From the NCBI RefSeq assembly GCF_042665095.1, contig NZ_JBHTBV010000003.1: DNA of 64,000 nucleotides, one strand, 5' to 3'. Positions 1-6,640 of this stretch are shown here, in pieces. Under the pieces are notes generated by a model. That model searched no databases and had not been told where the DNA came from. It worked only from the letters and a program-made list of their open reading frames with translations. Numbering within the stretch: the stretch's first letter is position 1; every line of letters starts with the position of its first letter. The DNA comes from Gordonibacter pamelaeae. GTDB lineage: Bacteria > Actinomycetota > Coriobacteriia > Coriobacteriales > Eggerthellaceae. The position numbers were made by a program, and so were the translations under genes.

Positions 1-576
1 GGCCCACGACAGCAGGATGCTGGCCACCGCCACCACGATGAAGAACACCGGCAGCGTGACGGCGATGCTGGTGAGGCCGCGCAGCACTGAGGAGTCGAAC
101 CGCAGCGCCAGGGTGTAGAACAGCAGGAAGCCGCCCAGCAGCACCGCCGTGAACGCCAGGTAGGGAGCGAGCACGCCGTCCTCGGCAAGACCCGGGAACA
201 CGGCCAAGGCCGCCCGCACGGCAAGCAGCACGGCCACGCCCGCAGCGACCGAGGCCGCGCCGAGCGCACGGGATCGCTGCAGCAGGTCGCGGCGCACGTC
301 GAGCGAGGGATGCCCCTCGCGGTTCTCCGCCACACCCACGTAGCACAGCGAGGCAACGGCGCGCACGGCATGCGCGACCTTAACCCCGACGACGGCCGCC
401 ACCGGGGCGAACAGCAGCAAGCCAACCCAAGGTGGCAGCGCGAGGCACACCGCCCCTGCGGCGAGGACCGCCGCCGCAACCCGGTACAGGCTGGCGAACG
501 GCGCGCGCACCCAGGCGACGAGGCGCCGCGCCGGAGCGCGCAACGAGGACTTCATGGACGTTGCGAATCTGCTCAT
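1..576 (-). CDS. Unrecognised multi-pass membrane protein, 3' end beyond window
   Basis: An open frame of 192 codons runs to base 1, so the C-terminus is missing. The first ~30 residues are basic and Arg-rich. Hydrophobic stretches follow at about residues 32-70, 105-128, 135-160 and 168-191, which indicates an integral membrane protein. I do not recognise a family. The start is the ATG at 576; a second in-frame ATG at 555 is possible. It lies 60 bp downstream of the TipA-like MerR gene on the same strand and could share its transcript. Confidence 0.6.
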   Translation of the reverse strand, partial: MSRFATSMKSSLRAPARRLVAWVRAPFASLYRVAAAVLAAGAVCLALPPWVGLLLFAPVAAVVGVKVAHAVRAVASLCYVGVAENREGHPSLDVRRDLLQRSRALGAASVAAGVAVLLAVRAALAVFPGLAEDGVLAPYLAFTAVLLGGFLLFYTLALRFDSSVLRGLTSIAVTLPVFFIVVAVASILLSWA

Positions 577-635
577 GGACAGCAGTGTAGGATGGCCAGC
601 CTGCAGGCACAAGCAACGAATGGGCCGCAGTTGCC

Positions 636-1409
636 TTAGAAAGCCTTGATGGCGTCGCGGAGGAACTCGGCGGCGCCGGGGGCCCATGCCTCGTAGTAGG
701 CCTTGAAGCGCTCGTCGGCCACGTACATCTCGGCGAGGCCCGCATGCGCGGCCTTCGAGTACGTGCCGTCCTTCCAGAAACGGCACAGCCACTGGCGGTG
801 CAGGTCGGCCGCACGGTGCGCTTCCTCGCTTGCCGGGTCGCCCGTCTCCATCGCCGCCACGAGGGCGTCCCTGATCTCCCGCTCCAGCTTCTGCGTGGCG
901 CGGTACTGCTCTTCGGTCATGCCCATAAGCTTCGCGTTGCTCGCGTCGGCGGCATCGTCCCCCCAGCGCTCGCGCACCTCCTTGCCGTACTTCTTCTCGT
1001 TCTCGTCCACGAGGCCTTGCTTGAACGCCTCGAACTTCTCCTCGTCCTTCATCGGGTCATCTCCTTCCATGCTGGCGAGCGTCTTCTCCACGCTCGCGAT
1101 CAATCTGTCAAGGCGCTCCTTGCGCGCGTGCAGCTCGCGCAGATGCCCGGCCAGCGCTTCGCGCGCGTCGAACGCCGGGTCGTCCAGCAGCCGCTTGATG
1201 TCCGCCAGCGGCATCTCGGCCTCGCGGTACAGCAGCACCTGCTGCAGCCGGTCCACCTCGGCGGGTCCGTAGCGACGGTACCCGTTCGCCGCGCGCCCGG
1301 CCCGCACCAGCCCCAGCTCGTCGTAATGGTGCAGCGTGCGCACCGTGCACCCCGACAACGCCGCCAGCTCGTGCACCGTGTAGCCGCGCTCCGCCCGCTC
1401 GCGCTCCAT
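636..1409 (-). CDS. MerR-family regulator with TipAS-like effector domain
   Basis: 257 residues. Residues ~9-75 form the MerR winged helix (YTVHELAALSGCTVRTLHHY), followed by a helical dimerisation linker to ~120 and a C-terminal TipAS-type domain (~128-257) ending in an EEYRKYYEAWxPGAxEFLRxAI-like motif. The family twists promoter DNA with a long spacer and, in TipA, captures cyclic peptide antibiotics or other hydrophobic ligands through the C-terminal domain. The ATG at 1409 is preferred because AAGGAGG lies just upstream; the open frame continues 46 codons further, across the operator. The ligand cannot be predicted from the sequence. Confidence 0.88.
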   Translation of the reverse strand: MERERAERGYTVHELAALSGCTVRTLHHYDELGLVRAGRAANGYRRYGPAEVDRLQQVLLYREAEMPLADIKRLLDDPAFDAREALAGHLRELHARKERLDRLIASVEKTLASMEGDDPMKDEEKFEAFKQGLVDENEKKYGKEVRERWGDDAADASNAKLMGMTEEQYRATQKLEREIRDALVAAMETGDPASEEAHRAADLHRQWLCRFWKDGTYSKAAHAGLAEMYVADERFKAYYEAWAPGAAEFLRDAIKAF

Positions 1410-1441
1410 GGGCGCCTCCTTCCTTTCGCGATCGCACCGAT

Positions 1442-1472
1442 AGCCTACACCCTCACGTTGCGTGAGGGTCAA
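1442..1472 (-). promoter_or_regulatory. MerR-type promoter with 21-bp perfect inverted-repeat operator
   Basis: Reading the minus strand, a -35 TTGACC (1472-1467) and a -10 TAGGCT (1447-1442) are separated by 19 bp, the over-long spacer typical of MerR-activated promoters. Bases 1449-1469 are a perfect palindrome: ACCCTCACG, a 3-nt centre, then CGTGAGGGT. This is most simply the autoregulatory site of the MerR gene that starts at 1409. Confidence 0.88.
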
Positions 1473-1562
1473 GCGAGAATAACCGCCGATTGTTTCCGTC
1501 TCTTCAAATACTTTATTATAGATGATATTATGTACTGAATTAAGCATGACGAAAGGAGCATT

Positions 1563-1880
1563 ATGCCAGCCCTTGCCGCGCCGCTTCCCATCATCAGGCC
1601 CATCACCGACCTGCGCACGCAGCTCAACGACGTGTGCACGCAGGCGACCGCCACCCAGGAGCCGGTCGTGCTCACGAAGAACGGCACGGCGTCCTACGTG
1701 CTCATGGACAGCGGCGCCTACGAGACGGCCGAGCGCCGCAACCGCGTCTACCTGGCCCTGCGCGAGGCCGAGATCGAGGAGCGCTACCGTCCCGAGGCCG
1801 TGCCCGCCGCGGAGTCAGACGCGAAGATGCGCGAGATATTCGCCCTCTGGGGGCTCGACTACCAGCCGAGCGCGAGCTAG
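1563..1880 (+). CDS. Phd/YefM-type antitoxin
   Basis: 105 residues. The N-terminal pattern, with ITDLRTQLNDVCTQATATQEPVVLTKNG followed by a 'YVLMDSGAYE' strand, is typical of Phd/YefM antitoxins, which bind operator DNA through the N-terminus and neutralise a RelE/ParE-type toxin through a helical C-terminus (residues ~60-100, Glu/Arg-rich). The ATG has AAAGGAG upstream. The stop is 2 nt before the toxin start, the usual antitoxin-first order. An AT-rich stretch at ~1505-1540 is a likely promoter/operator. Confidence 0.85.
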   Translation: MPALAAPLPIIRPITDLRTQLNDVCTQATATQEPVVLTKNGTASYVLMDSGAYETAERRNRVYLALREAEIEERYRPEAVPAAESDAKMREIFALWGLDYQPSAS

Positions 1881-1882
1881 CC

Positions 1883-2203
1883 ATGCTCGACCTCGCCTGG
1901 AGGCCCCGCGCCCATCTCGACCGCGAGTCCATCGCCATCTACCTGGGGGTCGAATGCGGCAATCCGCCTGCCGCGCTCGCAGCCGTCCAGTGCATCGACG
2001 CGGCCGTCGAGCGTGCGCGCGCCCTGCCCGACGCCGGCGGCCGCTTCCGCATGGAGGGCCTGGACGCCAAGGAGTGCCGCACCGTGCACGCGAACCCCTA
2101 CACCGTGTACTACCGTTTCGACGACACGACGCTCACCGTGTACCGCGTTCTGCACCAGCGACAGAGCATCGACACCTACGCCCTTGTCGATCTGCCGGGC
2201 TAG
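1883..2203 (+). CDS. RelE/ParE-superfamily toxin
   Basis: 106 residues, the usual length. It begins with a helix (RPRAHLDRESIAIYLG) and ends with the strands VHANPYTVYYRFDDTTLTVYRVLHQRQ, the hallmark C-terminal core of ParE/RelE toxins. RelE members cleave mRNA in the ribosome and ParE members poison gyrase; the sequence alone does not decide between them, although 'VLHQRQ' near the C-terminus resembles the ParE 'VxHxRR' end. It is 2 nt downstream of its antitoxin and was probably acquired with it. Confidence 0.83.
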   Translation: MLDLAWRPRAHLDRESIAIYLGVECGNPPAALAAVQCIDAAVERARALPDAGGRFRMEGLDAKECRTVHANPYTVYYRFDDTTLTVYRVLHQRQSIDTYALVDLPG

Positions 2204-2240
2204 CTGCGCCGCATCGCGGAACACAGTGCTGGCCGCCCGT

Positions 2241-3197
2241 TCACCGCACGCGGCTCATCCGCAACTTCAGCACGTCCTTCGGGCAGGCGTCGGCGCAGGC
2301 GGCGCACTGGATGCACTCGGCGTCCTCGATCGCCCCCGCGCGCAGGAGGCGCTCCACCGGCAGGCTCATCGGGCAGGCGCGGTCGCACTTCCCGCAGCCG
2401 ATGCAGCGGTCGGCCTCGGCGCCCACGTGCAGCTGCGGCAGGCGCAAAGCCGCGCCCAGCTTCTCGCCCAGCACCATGAACGGCGCCATCCAGCAGATTC
2501 CGTGGCACATGGCGCGCCGGCCGAGGAACAGGTTCGGGACGAAGAACAGCGCCACGATGCCGAAGTAGATGGGCAGGCCCAACGGGTTGTTCATCGATAC
2601 GCCGCCCGGGATGCCGTACAGCGGGTCCACCACCGTGAAGCCGCCCGCCACCCAGGCGCACGCGGCGATGGAGAGCACCCACGGCACCCAGATGACGTAC
2701 TTCACGCGCTTGAGCCACGCCGGCCTCGACGGCTTGCCCACCGCGGTGGCGGCAAGCTCCTGCAGCCCGCCCGCCGCGCACAGCCACCCGCACCACGCGC
2801 GGCGCAGCACGATGGCCGTCAGGAACTGCAGGCCGAACACGAGCATGCTGGCCGCCACGACGCCCGAGAGCGCCCCTTCGATGATGAGCACCGGCGAGAA
2901 GTAGAAGATGATGATGGGGAACAGCAGGAACGTCGCAAGCAGCAGCAACCGCCGCGCCCGCTGCCGCCTCTGGCCCCGCTCGCGCCGCTCGCGCGCCGCG
3001 GACGCCGCTGCACGACCGGCCTCCCCCGCACTGCCAGACAGCGCGACGCGGCCGGGCTCCCGGCCGGGCTCCCCCGTATCCCCGTCCGTATGCTTCATAT
3101 AAAACATTCGTTCCGTATCCGCAGATGTTTCACGTGAAACATCTGCACGGATCGTCTGCTCGCGGATATTCGGCCCGCCGCCATCCCGGGCGCTCAT
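2241..3197 (-). CDS. Membrane polyferredoxin, NapH/YccM-like 4Fe-4S protein
   Basis: The protein has about five membrane segments (residues ~82-250) followed by two CxxCxxCxxxC clusters, CIGCGKCDRACP and CIQCAACADACP, and a paired 'RRAWCGWLC'/'RRAMCHGIC' motif. These features belong to the NapH/NosR/CcoG-like polyferredoxins that pass electrons across or along the membrane. The ATG at 3197 overlaps the TetR stop as ATGA, suggesting coupling; ATG codons at 3107 and 3098 are alternatives and would remove an unusual, parS-containing N-terminus. No partner oxidoreductase is adjacent, so the electron acceptor is unknown. Confidence 0.78.
   Translation of the reverse strand: MSARDGGGPNIREQTIRADVSRETSADTERMFYMKHTDGDTGEPGREPGRVALSGSAGEAGRAAASAARERRERGQRRQRARRLLLLATFLLFPIIIFYFSPVLIIEGALSGVVAASMLVFGLQFLTAIVLRRAWCGWLCAAGGLQELAATAVGKPSRPAWLKRVKYVIWVPWVLSIAACAWVAGGFTVVDPLYGIPGGVSMNNPLGLPIYFGIVALFFVPNLFLGRRAMCHGICWMAPFMVLGEKLGAALRLPQLHVGAEADRCIGCGKCDRACPMSLPVERLLRAGAIEDAECIQCAACADACPKDVLKLRMSRVR
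3121..3146. other. parS-like ParB binding site
   Basis: Bases 3126-3141 read TGTTTCACGTGAAACA, identical to the 16-bp chromosomal parS consensus bound by ParB/Spo0J. The symmetry extends to 26 bp (3121-3146) with no mismatch. It lies within the first codons of, or just upstream of, the polyferredoxin gene. ParB spreads from such sites and SMC is loaded there; most chromosomal parS sites sit near the replication origin. I saw no second copy in this window. Confidence 0.8.
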
Positions 3198-3751
3198 GCG
3201 CGCACCAGCGCGACGAAGCCTCGGAACGCGCGGTCCATGCGCTCGCGCAGCTCCTCGTCGGAGAGCTGCGCGCCCGTGGCCAGCATCGCGGCCATGCCGT
3301 GCACGTAGACGATCATGTCGAGGTACAGCTCGCGCGCCGCCTCGGGCGACAGGTTCCCCAGCTCCTCGATGCACGCCTGCACGCCGTCGACGGCGACGCT
3401 CTCGTACACCTCCTTGAAGCCCGTCGCCTCCATATGGGGCGACAGGTACAGGAAGTGGAACAGCGGCCGCTCCTCGCGCGCGAGCCGCAGGTGCGCGAGG
3501 CCGTTGGACTCGAAGGCGTTGCACCCGTCGTGCTCGTGCTCGCGGTTGTACGCCGCGACCCAGGCGCGGGCGTGGCCGTACAGCTGCCGCACCAGCTCCC
3601 CCATGTCGCCGAACAGGCTGTAGATCGGCTGCACCGAGCATCCCGCCCGCTGCGCCACCGACCGCGCGCTCAGCGCCGCCTCGCCCTGCTCGCGCACGAC
3701 GGCAAGCGCCGCGTCGAGCACTGCCTCCCTGGTCACCCGCTGCTCCGGCAT
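3194..3751 (-). CDS. TetR-family transcriptional regulator
   Basis: 185 residues. The N-terminal helix-turn-helix (residues ~8-50, VTREAVLDAALAVVREQG then SARSVAQRAGCSVQPIYSLFG) is a clear TetR_N domain; the C-terminal ligand domain resembles TetR_C with WHG-like features. The ATG at 3751 is chosen because AAGGAGG lies 7 nt upstream; an earlier GTG at 3766 is less likely. It is the first gene of a two-gene unit with the polyferredoxin and faces a large palindrome that is its probable operator. The inducer is unknown. Confidence 0.9.
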   Translation of the reverse strand: MPEQRVTREAVLDAALAVVREQGEAALSARSVAQRAGCSVQPIYSLFGDMGELVRQLYGHARAWVAAYNREHEHDGCNAFESNGLAHLRLAREERPLFHFLYLSPHMEATGFKEVYESVAVDGVQACIEELGNLSPEAARELYLDMIVYVHGMAAMLATGAQLSDEELRERMDRAFRGFVALVRA

Positions 3752-3772
3752 GGCCGCCTCCTTCACATAACA

Positions 3773-3802
3773 CTTGTTATATTACATTCGTAATATAACA
3801 AG
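3773..3802. promoter_or_regulatory. Perfect 13-bp inverted repeat, probable TetR operator
   Basis: CTTGTTATATTAC (3773-3785) and GTAATATAACAAG (3790-3802) are exact reverse complements around 4 nt. The repeat sits 22 bp upstream of the TetR start and is AT-rich against its surroundings. A shorter palindrome ATAACA-CT-TGTTAT (3767-3780) overlaps its left edge. Self-repression by the adjacent TetR protein is the natural reading. Confidence 0.82.
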
Positions 3803-3851
3803 CTCGCGCCCATCGGTCAAGGGAAGAGGCGGGGCGGGATGCCAAAAAAGG

Positions 3852-3873
3852 AAAAAAAAAAAGGGGGGGGGGG
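3852..3873 (+). repeat. A11G11 homopolymer tract
   Basis: Eleven A (3852-3862) are followed directly by eleven G (3863-3873), preceded by a shorter A6 run. Just downstream, TGCCCA-TGGG-TGGGCA can fold into a hairpin and GGGACGC occurs twice. The 264-bp gap between the TetR operator and histidine decarboxylase holds no credible gene. Such tracts change length by replication slippage. Confidence 0.85.
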
Positions 3874-4066
3874 TGCCCATGGGTGGGCAGGACGGGACGC
3901 CAATGGATGGGCGGGACGCTTTTGGAAACGCCTCCGTTTCACCTCCCCAACGGGCCGCCATCGGGAAAGGCACGGCTCCCTTTCGGAACCGTTATGCGAA
4001 ATCAAACGCGCGGCTCGGGCCCTACAATCGGCGCTGAATCGAACACCTGCGAAAGGAGAACCGTTC

Positions 4067-5023
4067 ATGAAGAACATCGAGGAACGCCGCAACCGCACCA
4101 TCGCCCGCGAGGCGAACTACCACGCGAGCATGCGCGCGCCGCACATCGACAAGACGGCCATCAGCCCTTATGACGATTACTGCGACGGCTACGGCATGCC
4201 GGGCGCCTACGGCAACGGCTACGTGTCCGTGCTGAAGGTGTCGGCCGGCACGGTGGAGAAGACCAACGACGCGCTCATCGACACCATCGTCACCTACGAC
4301 AAGGCGGAGACGGCCGACGCCTACATCGGCCAGATCAACATGCTCACGGCCTCCTCGTTCTGCGGCATGGCCGGACAGGTATGGGGCTACGACCTGGCTC
4401 GCCACGACGACATCACGTCGGGCAAGAGCCAGCCGCTGTTCACCGAGAAGCAGTTCGACGGCTCCGAGCTCAAGGTGTTCGACGCCGCGCCTCTGCTGGA
4501 TGCCGGCATCGAGCTGTTCGGCACCGAGAACAACCGCCGCTACCACCCCATCCCCGGCGCGCACACCATCTGCGCCAACAAGGGCGTCACCGCCTACCGA
4601 CCGAAGGAGGACCGCCCGCTCAAGGCCGGCGAGGCCTACGGCATCTGGTCGTTCATCGCCATCTCGCTGTCCGCCGACCGCGACTTCTCGGCCGACCTGT
4701 TCATCGAGGACGCCGGTGTATGGACCGAGAACGACAACGAGGACGACATGATGGCCTTCCTCGAGCAGCACCGCAAGGAGATCGTCTGGTCCGTGGTGGA
4801 GTGCGGCCGCGACTCCAACGTGCTGTTCGACCGCACGTACGTGGGCTTCGCGCACCGCATGATGAAGCCGGGCGAGATCGGCAACGCCATCACCGTGGGC
4901 CCCTACGTCACGCTTGCCCGCAACGCCGTGCCCACCACGGGCTTCACCTCGCTGAACGACCTGAACCTCTCCGACTGGCTGAAGGAAATGGACTTCGAGT
5001 CGCTCACGAACCTCGCGAAGTAG
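4067..5023 (+). CDS. hdcA: Pyruvoyl-dependent histidine decarboxylase proenzyme
   Basis: 318 residues. It converts histidine to histamine plus CO2 using a pyruvoyl group made by self-cleavage. The fragments GYGMPGAYGNGYVSV (~42-56), AYIGQINMLTASSFCGMAGQ (~85-104), NRRYHPIPGAHTICANK and GEAYGIWSFIA match the lactobacillal HdcA family. Serinolysis is expected between Ser96 and Ser97 (TAS/SFC), giving beta and alpha chains; the Glu of GEAYG is the expected proton donor. AAAGGAG precedes the ATG at 4067. A candidate -10 TACAAT lies at 4023-4028. The downstream antiporter completes a histidine-in, histamine-out system that consumes a proton. No HdcB-type accessory gene is visible. Confidence 0.95.
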   Translation: MKNIEERRNRTIAREANYHASMRAPHIDKTAISPYDDYCDGYGMPGAYGNGYVSVLKVSAGTVEKTNDALIDTIVTYDKAETADAYIGQINMLTASSFCGMAGQVWGYDLARHDDITSGKSQPLFTEKQFDGSELKVFDAAPLLDAGIELFGTENNRRYHPIPGAHTICANKGVTAYRPKEDRPLKAGEAYGIWSFIAISLSADRDFSADLFIEDAGVWTENDNEDDMMAFLEQHRKEIVWSVVECGRDSNVLFDRTYVGFAHRMMKPGEIGNAITVGPYVTLARNAVPTTGFTSLNDLNLSDWLKEMDFESLTNLAK

Positions 5024-5085
5024 CGCGGAGCTCCCCTATCGCATGACGGCGGGCGCCCGTTGCCCCCGCCGCAACGAAGATCGCC

Positions 5086-5111
5086 GCGCGCCCGCCTCCC
5101 AGCGGGCGCGC
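5086..5111 (+). other. Strong stem-loop between hdcA and the antiporter
   Basis: GCGCGCCCGC (5086-5095) pairs exactly with GCGGGCGCGC (5102-5111) around a 6-nt loop. There is no U-run after it, so it looks more like an mRNA processing or stability hairpin, or a weak attenuator, than a full terminator. It lies in the 111-bp spacer, 23 bp before the antiporter start. Confidence 0.6.
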
Positions 5112-5134
5112 CTCTCATGACAAGGACTGGAATC

Positions 5135-6640
5135 ATGGCAGACAATACCTCGACCGGTTCCAGCGGAAGCGCCGCCAAGGCATCCGACAGCTCTAAGAAG
5201 GTAGGGCTGATCGGCCTCGTCGGCATCGTCATCAGCGCCATGATCGGCGGAGGCATCTACAACCTCCCCCAGAACATGGCCGCGGACGCCTCCGCTGGAG
5301 CCATCATCATCGCCTGGGTGGTCACGGGCATCGGCATCTGGTTCATCGCGAACACGTTCCGCATCCTCTCGGCCGCGCGCCCGGAGCTCACGAACGGCCT
5401 GTACACGTACGCCGAGAAGGGCTTCGGCAAGCTCATCGGCTTCTTCGTGGCCTACGGCTACTGGATCTGCAACTGTTTCGCCCTCGTGGCGTACTCGGTG
5501 CTGGTCATGGCCACGCTCAACTACTTCGTGCCCGACTTCTCGGGCGGCAACAACATCCCGTCCATCATCGGCGGCTCCATCATCACGTGGATCATGTACC
5601 TGCTGGCCCTGCAGGGGGCGAAGTCCACGAGCTTCCTGAACATCATCGGCACCATCGGCAAGCTGCTGCCCGTGGCCATCTTCATCATCGCCGTGGCCAC
5701 CGTGTTCAAGTTCTCGGTGTTCATGGAGGGCTTCTGGGGCATGAAGGGCGCCGTCGACCTGACGTTCAGCTGGGACAACGTCATGCCGCAGGTGCAGGCC
5801 ACCATGCTCGTCACGCTGTGGCTCTTCCTGGGGATCGAGGGCGCCGTCGTGGTGTCCGGCAAGGCGAAGTCGCAGGCCGCCGTGCGCAAGGCCACGACCA
5901 TCGGCTTTCTGGTCACGCTCGCGCTCTACATCATCGTGTCGCTGCTGCCGCTCGGCGTGTACTCGCAGGCCGACGTCGGCGCCATGGCCGACCCGTCCAT
6001 GGCCGCCATCATGCTGGACAAGTTCGGGAAATGGGGCGAGATCCTGGTGAACGCCGGCGTCATCGTATCGGTGCTGAGCTCCTGGCTCGTGTGGATGCTC
6101 ATGCTGGGCGAGATGCCGTTGGCCGCCTCGAAGAGCGGCATCTTCCCCAAGGCGTTCGTGAAGGAGAACAAGAAGGGCTCGCCCTCCACCGCGCTTTTGT
6201 GGACCACCATCATCGTGCAGATCGTGCTCGTTGTCTCGTTCTTCATCGGCAGCAACGCCTGGACCACCATGATCAGCATCACCAGCGTCATGGCGCTGCC
6301 GTGCTATCTGTTCTGCACGCTCTTCCTGTTCAAGATCGCCATCAAGAAAGAGTACCCTAAGGGCATCTTCGCCAGCCGGAACATGGCGGTGTTCACCGGC
6401 GCGGCCGGCTCGCTCTACGGCCTGTGGCTCATCTACGCCGCCGGGCTGAACTACCTCATGGTGGCGTGCATCGTGTACGCCGTCGGCCTGCCGCTCTACA
6501 TCGTGGGCGTGCGCCAGCACGACCCCAAGGCGAAGCTGTTCGCCAAGACCTCCGACAAGGTCATCGTGGCCGTGGTGGTGGCGCTGGGCATTGCCGGGCT
6601 CATCTATTCCATCGTCACGTTCGGGCACGTCAAGCTCTAG
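5135..6640 (+). CDS. APC-superfamily amino acid antiporter, probable histidine/histamine exchanger
   Basis: 501 residues with about 12 to 13 membrane segments. The first, GLVGIVISAMIGGGIYNLPQ, carries the APC-family GxG substrate-binding motif, and the protein resembles the basic-amino-acid/polyamine antiporters such as ArcD and HdcP. ATG 5135 is preferred, with AAGGA upstream; an in-frame ATG at 5117 is also possible. Its position 111 bp after hdcA, on the same strand, supports histidine uptake coupled to histamine export, which yields proton motive force and acid tolerance. Substrate assignment is by context. It overlaps the convergent radical SAM gene by 11 bp. Confidence 0.88.
   Translation: MADNTSTGSSGSAAKASDSSKKVGLIGLVGIVISAMIGGGIYNLPQNMAADASAGAIIIAWVVTGIGIWFIANTFRILSAARPELTNGLYTYAEKGFGKLIGFFVAYGYWICNCFALVAYSVLVMATLNYFVPDFSGGNNIPSIIGGSIITWIMYLLALQGAKSTSFLNIIGTIGKLLPVAIFIIAVATVFKFSVFMEGFWGMKGAVDLTFSWDNVMPQVQATMLVTLWLFLGIEGAVVVSGKAKSQAAVRKATTIGFLVTLALYIIVSLLPLGVYSQADVGAMADPSMAAIMLDKFGKWGEILVNAGVIVSVLSSWLVWMLMLGEMPLAASKSGIFPKAFVKENKKGSPSTALLWTTIIVQIVLVVSFFIGSNAWTTMISITSVMALPCYLFCTLFLFKIAIKKEYPKGIFASRNMAVFTGAAGSLYGLWLIYAAGLNYLMVACIVYAVGLPLYIVGVRQHDPKAKLFAKTSDKVIVAVVVALGIAGLIYSIVTFGHVKL

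Noticed and set aside
3198..3773. Upstream extension of the polyferredoxin frame to 510 codons
   Set aside because: The extension is the TetR gene read in another frame; TetR has a good start, SD and operator.
3774..4037. Small plus-strand ORF across the A11G11 tract
   Set aside because: No ribosome site or recognisable domain; it depends on homopolymer length.
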